Source: Clostridiales bacterium
GTDB lineage: Bacteria; Bacillota; Clostridia; Lachnospirales; Lachnospiraceae
DNA: 10,462 nucleotides
Direction of reading: 5' to 3'
Assembly (NCBI GenBank): GCA_015655565.1
Contig: JAATEU010000055.1
Location: forward strand, 1-10,462
Below the pieces are notes generated by a model. The model searched no databases and was not told the origin of the DNA. It saw only the letters and a list, made by a program, of their open reading frames with translations. Made by a program: the position numbers and the translations under genes. This document shows positions 7,142 to 10,462 of this stretch, in pieces (position 1 is the stretch's first letter; every line of letters starts with the position of its first letter).

Positions 7142-8003
7142 GACAAAGCTTTAGAAAATACCTGGCAGATTTAGTAAAATATTTATTCTCATGATAAATT
7201 AAATAAAATTCTCTTTTAAAAGATATATCCTTTATTCTGATTTCATGTATAATACCCTTTTTAAGCTCCTGATTTATAAGCAGATAAGGTAATACGGCTA
7301 ATCCGAGGCCGGCACTGACAGCCTGGATGACGGCCCGGTTACTGACACTTTCCCAAACCGGTTTTATCTTAATATTATGTATGAGCATAATACTGTCAAA
7401 TAATTCCCTTCCGCCGCTTCCTTTTTCACGCAATATAAGATCATATTCCGGCAGTATATTAATATCTACCATTATTTTATCGGCCAGCGGATGATTTTTT
7501 CCGCAGACTAATATTAATTTATCCTCCATAAATTTCTCACATTTAATGTGCGGATAATGAGTAATTCCTTCAATCATCCCAAAGTCAATTTCATTGGTTA
7601 GTATTCTCTTTTCTATTTCTTTAGAATTATCTATAATTGCCTGGACCTTTATATTAGGATATTGCTGATTAAATTGTATTACATAATCAGGCAGCAGATA
7701 ACTCCCGATGGTAATGCTGGATCCTACTCTAAGAATACCGATAGAATCCCAATTTTTACACTCATTTTCCATTTTATCGAAGAGAGATACGATATGGATG
7801 GCGTAATTTAAGAACTGCTCACCGCGTTCATTTAAATATATCTTTTTTGACATTCGGTCAAAGAATTTGGTTCCATAATAATCCTCCAGTTCTTTAATGG
7901 CAAGGCTTACCGACGGCTGGGCTAAAAAAAGTTTTTCGGCCGCTGCCGTTATGCCTTTGCATTCGCAAACAGTGACAAATATTTTCAGGTGCCGTAAAGT
8001 CAT
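7119..8003 (-). CDS. LysR-family transcriptional regulator, CysL/CbbR-like
   Basis: This 294-residue regulator has the N-terminal LysR helix-turn-helix (residues about 1-60: LRHLKIFVTVCECKGITAAAEKL, AQPSVSLAIKELE) and a C-terminal periplasmic-binding-like sensor domain (about 90-290), beginning LRVGSSITIGSYLLP and containing AVIQAVSAGLGLAVLP. The opening of the sensor domain resembles the CysL/CbbR branch, which in Bacillus controls sulfite reductase; this is a resemblance, not an assignment. GAGGAGG lies just before the ATG on the - strand (+ positions about 8010-8016). It is divergent from a TauE/SafE transporter gene, the standard arrangement in which a LysR protein controls its neighbour and itself. 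Its stop codon lies in the loop of the shared terminator hairpin. Confidence 0.9.
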   Translation of the reverse strand: MTLRHLKIFVTVCECKGITAAAEKLFLAQPSVSLAIKELEDYYGTKFFDRMSKKIYLNERGEQFLNYAIHIVSLFDKMENECKNWDSIGILRVGSSITIGSYLLPDYVIQFNQQYPNIKVQAIIDNSKEIEKRILTNEIDFGMIEGITHYPHIKCEKFMEDKLILVCGKNHPLADKIMVDINILPEYDLILREKGSGGRELFDSIMLIHNIKIKPVWESVSNRAVIQAVSAGLGLAVLPYLLINQELKKGIIHEIRIKDISFKREFYLIYHENKYFTKSARYFLKLCQGNPIPA

Positions 8004-8065
8004 TTAATTTCCTCCTCAAATTTATTAATTATATATAATGAAATCCTTATAGATATAATAAATTA

Positions 8066-8083
8066 ATACTATTTTAATAGTAT
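8066..8083. promoter_or_regulatory. LysR-type inverted repeat in the lysR-tauE spacer
   Basis: ATACTATT and AATAGTAT form a perfect 8-bp inverted repeat with a 2-base centre. It contains the T-N11-A signature of LysR boxes twice (symmetrically) and lies 63 bases before the lysR start and 118 before the transporter start. It is the best candidate for the regulator's recognition site. The rest of the spacer (8004-8200) is very AT-rich, and I could not place promoters in it with confidence. Confidence 0.55.
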
Positions 8084-8200
8084 AACATGAGATGGTAAAA
8101 TGTAAAGGTAATAAAACATTATTTGCCGTTTTGTATTTTATCTAAAGCTTATAAAGCCGTTTTCAATATATTGTCCGGTATTTAAGCAGTAGGGAGTATT

Positions 8201-8980
8201 ATGTTTATTATGTTTTTCTTAATTAGTTTTTTGGCATCTGTGATCGGTGCAGTCTGCGGCATCGGCGGCGGTATAATCATTAAACCGGTGCTGGATGCAT
8301 ACGGAGGACTGAGCGTGAGTACAATTAATTTTTTATCCGGCTGTACTGTACTTTCTATGTCCTGCTATCCTGTAATGAAAGCAAAATCAAGTAAAGAATC
8401 CGGTAATGATTTAGGCACCAGTACTTATCTCGGATTAGGTGCCATTATCGGCGGAATTTTTGGAAAACAGGCATTTGAGGCAGCGGCCCGTTTTTTGGAT
8501 GAAAATGAGGTTGGAGTTATCCAGGCTGTTATGTTGCTTATTATTACACTGGGAACATTACTTTATTCAATCTATAAGAGTAAGATTAAGACACGGAATA
8601 TTACCAATAAATTTATATTTTGCCTGATAGGACTGGCACTTGGCATTATATCGTTATTTCTTGGAATTGGCGGCGGACCCGTTAATCTGGTAGTTTTATA
8701 CTATTTTTTCTCAATGGAAACAAAAACAGCAGCACAAAATTCCTTGTATATCATATTGCTGTCACAGATTTCAAGTCTTGTGAACACTTTGCTGACAGGA
8801 ACCGTTCCAGATTTTTCATTTTTTATGCTTGGCGGTATGGTGATATGCGGAATTATGGGAGGAGTAGCCGGAGGATTTATTAATAAAAAAATAGATAGTT
8901 ATATTGTTGATAAATTATTTGCCGGTTTAATGATACTGATTGTGTTTATATGTATTTATAATATATTTCAATTTATGTAA
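8201..8980 (+). CDS. TauE/SafE-family membrane transporter (sulfite or sulfur-anion export type)
   Basis: This 259-residue integral membrane protein has the internal repeat of TauE/SafE transporters: the glycine motif CGIGGG...KPVLD (about 19-32) recurs as LGIGGGPVNLVVLYYFF (about 154-170). Around seven to eight hydrophobic segments are visible, at about 1-20, 41-56, 76-90, 105-123, 137-155, 160-170, 181-199 and 207-254. Family members export sulfite, sulfoacetate or other organosulfur anions, and some have other substrates. AGGGAG (8191-8196) is only four bases from ATG 8201; ATG 8210 is a possible alternative start but is rather far from it. The divergent CysL/CbbR-like regulator fits a sulfur role. 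Its stop is three bases from the end of the opposing glycosyltransferase remnant, with no terminator between. Confidence 0.87.
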   Translation: MFIMFFLISFLASVIGAVCGIGGGIIIKPVLDAYGGLSVSTINFLSGCTVLSMSCYPVMKAKSSKESGNDLGTSTYLGLGAIIGGIFGKQAFEAAARFLDENEVGVIQAVMLLIITLGTLLYSIYKSKIKTRNITNKFIFCLIGLALGIISLFLGIGGGPVNLVVLYYFFSMETKTAAQNSLYIILLSQISSLVNTLLTGTVPDFSFFMLGGMVICGIMGGVAGGFINKKIDSYIVDKLFAGLMILIVFICIYNIFQFM

Positions 8981-8983
8981 CGG

Positions 8984-9623
8984 TTAAACGCCTGTATATG
9001 GTAATGTTGTACTTTCGATAATTTTCACAGCATTTCCGATGCCATCCTCTGCTCGCAGCGTTTCCCCAAGATATTTTGCATTAGCAATGATTTCTTGATT
9101 ACTGACGGCCTGAGAAATGGCCCATGAAAGACATTGTGTGTTCAATTTTTTTCTCGGTATTTGTTTTGGCCCAACACCCAATTGATAAACGCGATTGCCC
9201 CAGTAAGGCGGATCTCCTCCGAACGGTATTATAATTGTTGGAATACCCGCGCGCAATCCGGCGGCCGTTGTTCCGGCTCCCTATTTTCAAAAAGTCAACA
9301 AGTGCTTTGTCTGGCTTCCAATCGGTTTTAGAATCATATAACCAATATCCGGTTAAGTGTTTGTTTTTTATGGGATTAAACAAAGCGTCAAGATTACGAA
9401 AGTATTGAAATGAAGATGCTTGTTCCCCTATGAGTAATTGAATCACTTCGACAGCATCCCCGGCCAATGGTGCATATTCAAAACCTTCTGTTTCAATATA
9501 GTTTTCAAATTTGCGTAATGCGGCTATCCTCACATGATGCCCTCGGCTTTGCAGGCGTTTTCCAAGAGCAATAAAAGGGTCGATATCCCCTTGAGAGCCA
9601 ATTGTTATAATTCCATATTTCAT
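8984..9623 (-). pseudogene. Broken GT1-family (UGT/MGT-like) glycosyltransferase
   Basis: Intact relatives of this family are near 400 residues and transfer a sugar from a nucleotide-sugar to a lipid, sterol or small molecule. Here the N-terminus is normal (MKYGIITIGSQGDIDPFIALG, ATG at 9623 with AAGAAGG upstream). After LFNPI (codon about 85) it jumps straight to KNKHLTGYWLYDSKTDWKPD, which usually lies over 100 residues later: an in-frame deletion near 9368. At FLKIG (codon 115, 9279-9281) a second deletion joins to GAGTTAAGLRAGIPTIIIPFGG in another frame, removing the start of the donor-binding domain and most of the HHGG.G motif. The C-terminal piece then runs to a stop at 8984 and includes GDPPYWGNRV, LGVGP and LRAEDG. 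The product would stop out of frame at 9099. It is translationally coupled by ATGA to the upstream remnant. Confidence 0.82.
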
Positions 9624-9898
9624 TTTTCAACCTTCTTTTCCAAATTATATAAACCTTTTGTACCGGTCTGTAGCCCATTGAAAATACCGCTTGCTGTGAC
9701 GTCGTATGATTGCTTGGCGTTTTCCTCAACAATCCGGTTTATCATATCAAATACCAGGTAGCGGGGCAGGAACAGCAAGCCATGAATATGGAATGCTTTC
9801 TTACCGCCGTGCGCAAATACATCAGGATACAGTGGCTTAACGCCACCAGCCTGAATGAGTTTGTGTAAAAATATTGTCCACGCTCCAGGCAAGAACAA
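9620..9898 (-). pseudogene. Unrecognised protein, probably truncated or frameshifted at its 5' end
   Basis: This is an open frame of about 92 residues upstream of, and overlapping by ATGA, the glycosyltransferase remnant. It has protein-like composition (FLPGAWTIFLHKLIQ, YPDVFAHGGKKAFHIHGLLF, FDMINRIVEENAKQSYDV, LYNLEKKVEK) but I do not recognise the family. There is no ATG: the frame opens after a TGA at 9926-9928, and the only starts are TTG codons without a clear ribosome binding site. A GTG/ATG start in a neighbouring frame (9933 or 9921; MNEIMRYL...) sits just inside the promoter transcript, so a one-base shift near 9900 may have disconnected the start from the body. It may also be the C-terminal part of a longer protein after a deletion. 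It shares the fate of the glycosyltransferase behind it. Confidence 0.5.
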
Positions 9899-9931
9899 CG
9901 GGAAACTTTCAAGTACCTCATAATTTCATTC

Positions 9932-9979
9932 ACTGAAATATGCTGTTAACAGCATATTTCAGTTTTTATTCGATGTCAA
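9932..9979 (-). promoter_or_regulatory. Promoter overlapped by a perfect 32-bp palindrome (operator) for the remnant operon
   Basis: On the - strand TTGACA (9974-9979) and TATGCT (9951-9956) are spaced by exactly 17 bases, a strong sigma-A promoter. A perfect 32-bp palindrome, half-site ACTGAAATATGCTGTT, spans 9932-9963, covering the -10 and the expected start point near 9944. This is the placement of an operator for a TetR- or MarR-type repressor. Read on the + strand it is a hairpin followed by TTTTT and could also stop transcripts coming from tauE; the promoter geometry makes the operator reading more likely. It is completely preserved although both downstream genes look dead. Confidence 0.7.
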
Positions 9980-10044
9980 GTATAAAATATTTTTCATCAG
10001 AACAAACCGCTGCCGTTTTATTCCGTCTTACGTCATAAGTATTT

Positions 10045-10275
10045 TTGCTTTTATATTCCAGTATGAATTACCTGATTATGTGTAAGTTAAATACAGTTAT
10101 CAGGTTTTATTTAATTTGGAGGATAGACAAAAAAGGTGAATTTATCAGGGAAGAACCGCTAAAAGAAAAGTCATCCTTAAATCAGGGAGACGATGAAGTA
10201 AAAGAAATGGAGAATGGCCTGCTGTTATCGGTTTCAGAAATGATTGATATAGCACAGGGCGCAGATTCCGATTAA
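10045..10275 (+). CDS. Small unrecognised ORF
   Basis: This 76-codon frame from a TTG (or 70 codons from ATG 10063) encodes a hydrophobic first third (YLIMCK, IRFYLIW) and a strongly acidic C-terminal part (QGDDEVKEMENG, QGADSD). Neither start has a ribosome binding site. The only GGAGG (10118-10122) lies inside the frame and is followed by ATA, not a start codon, in this frame. The second half from about codon 30 looks more protein-like than the first, so a real gene may have lost its ATG near 10123. I do not recognise any family. It may be chance coding in the stretch between the remnant operon's promoter and the next promoter; apart from it, I see nothing in 9980-10320. Confidence 0.25.
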   Translation: MLLYSSMNYLIMCKLNTVIRFYLIWRIDKKGEFIREEPLKEKSSLNQGDDEVKEMENGLLLSVSEMIDIAQGADSD

Positions 10276-10324
10276 TGGTTTATATTACCTTTTTTGTGAC
10301 GGCTCCAATTCATAAAAAAATATC

Positions 10325-10375
10325 TTGACAAATGGTAACCAATTACAGATAATTTGTATATAATTGGTTGCCATT
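10325..10375 (+). promoter_or_regulatory. Strong promoter inside a 15-bp inverted repeat operator
   Basis: TTGACA (10325-10330) and GATAAT (10348-10353) are 17 bases apart. The spacer and the region after the -10 carry an inverted repeat: AATGGTAACCAATTA at 10331-10345 and its complement with one mismatch at 10361-10375, separated by 15 bases. A repressor bound here would cover the promoter, as in autoregulated TetR- or MarR-family genes. A TATAAT at 10359-10364 is also present but has no properly spaced -35. No convincing start codon with a ribosome binding site follows before the window ends, so the served gene presumably starts outside. Confidence 0.65.
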
Positions 10376-10462
10376 ATTTTATATTGGAGTATTCTCGGAA
10401 ACTTCATTGGTACGAGGGAGGCTGCGGTCTACGCTAAACGAATATAGATACACCTTTATTCA

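Noticed and set aside
9534..9761. + strand open frame across the start of the glycosyltransferase remnant
   Set aside because: It is antisense to recognisable GT1 sequence and has no ribosome binding site.
9932..9967. Reading the palindrome simply as an intrinsic terminator on the + strand
   Set aside because: It has a TTTTT tail, but the only upstream + gene ends 950 bases earlier, and the palindrome overlaps an exactly spaced TTGACA/TATGCT promoter on the other strand. I kept the terminator only as an alternative.
10376..10462. Possible start of a coding gene on either strand at the right end
   Set aside because: Short open frames exist, but none has a start codon with a ribosome binding site or a recognisable motif. 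The true gene probably begins beyond the window.
1..10462. CRISPR arrays, tRNA/rRNA genes, insertion sequences, phage genes, defence systems
   Set aside because: I looked for regular spaced repeats, tRNA-like cloverleaf ends, transposase or integrase motifs, and toxin-antitoxin pairs, and saw none.

Overview
The window looks like a chromosomal segment of an anaerobic, moderately low-G+C Firmicute, most likely a Lachnospiraceae or Clostridium-type gut bacterium. The support is AGGAGG-type ribosome binding sites, AT-rich spacers with sigma-A style promoters, an oxygen-sensitive sulfatase-maturating radical SAM enzyme closely resembling the Clostridium perfringens one, and Firmicute-type catabolic gene families. 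No tRNA, rRNA, CRISPR array, transposase or phage gene is visible.

Left part (1-2297, + strand): the 3' part of an adenine deaminase gene overlaps by 4 bases an MtaD/TrzA/ATZ-type amidohydrolase, giving a purine or nucleoside deamination operon. Tandem hairpins follow. Next (2596-4550, + strand) come an anaerobic sulfatase-maturating enzyme and an AraC-family regulator 14 bases apart; no sulfatase lies in the window. Then (4783-7055, + strand) an operon with its own promoter and a candidate operator holds a collapsed 77-codon remnant of a xylose-isomerase-like TIM barrel gene, a Gfo/Idh/MocA oxidoreductase and an intact sugar phosphate isomerase/epimerase-type gene. This is the usual makeup of a sugar, inositol or glycoside catabolic module, and the upstream AraC protein is a natural candidate regulator.

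Right part: a CysL/CbbR-like LysR regulator (- strand, 7119-8003) is divergent from a TauE/SafE transporter (+ strand, 8201-8980), with a LysR-type inverted repeat between them. Together with the sulfatase-maturating enzyme this hints at handling of sulfite or another sulfur anion. From 8984 to 9962 the - strand carries a decaying two-gene operon. Its promoter is intact and overlaps a perfect 32-bp palindrome, but its first gene lacks a credible start and its second, a GT1-family glycosyltransferase, is broken by one in-frame internal deletion and one frameshifting deletion. The last 500 bases hold one unrecognised small ORF and a strong outward-facing promoter wrapped in a 15-bp inverted repeat, presumably serving a regulated gene just beyond the window.

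I found no clearly new defence or mobile system. The most unusual signals are the preserved operator/promoter elements around dead or missing genes, and two unrelated genes that have both been shortened by internal deletions.
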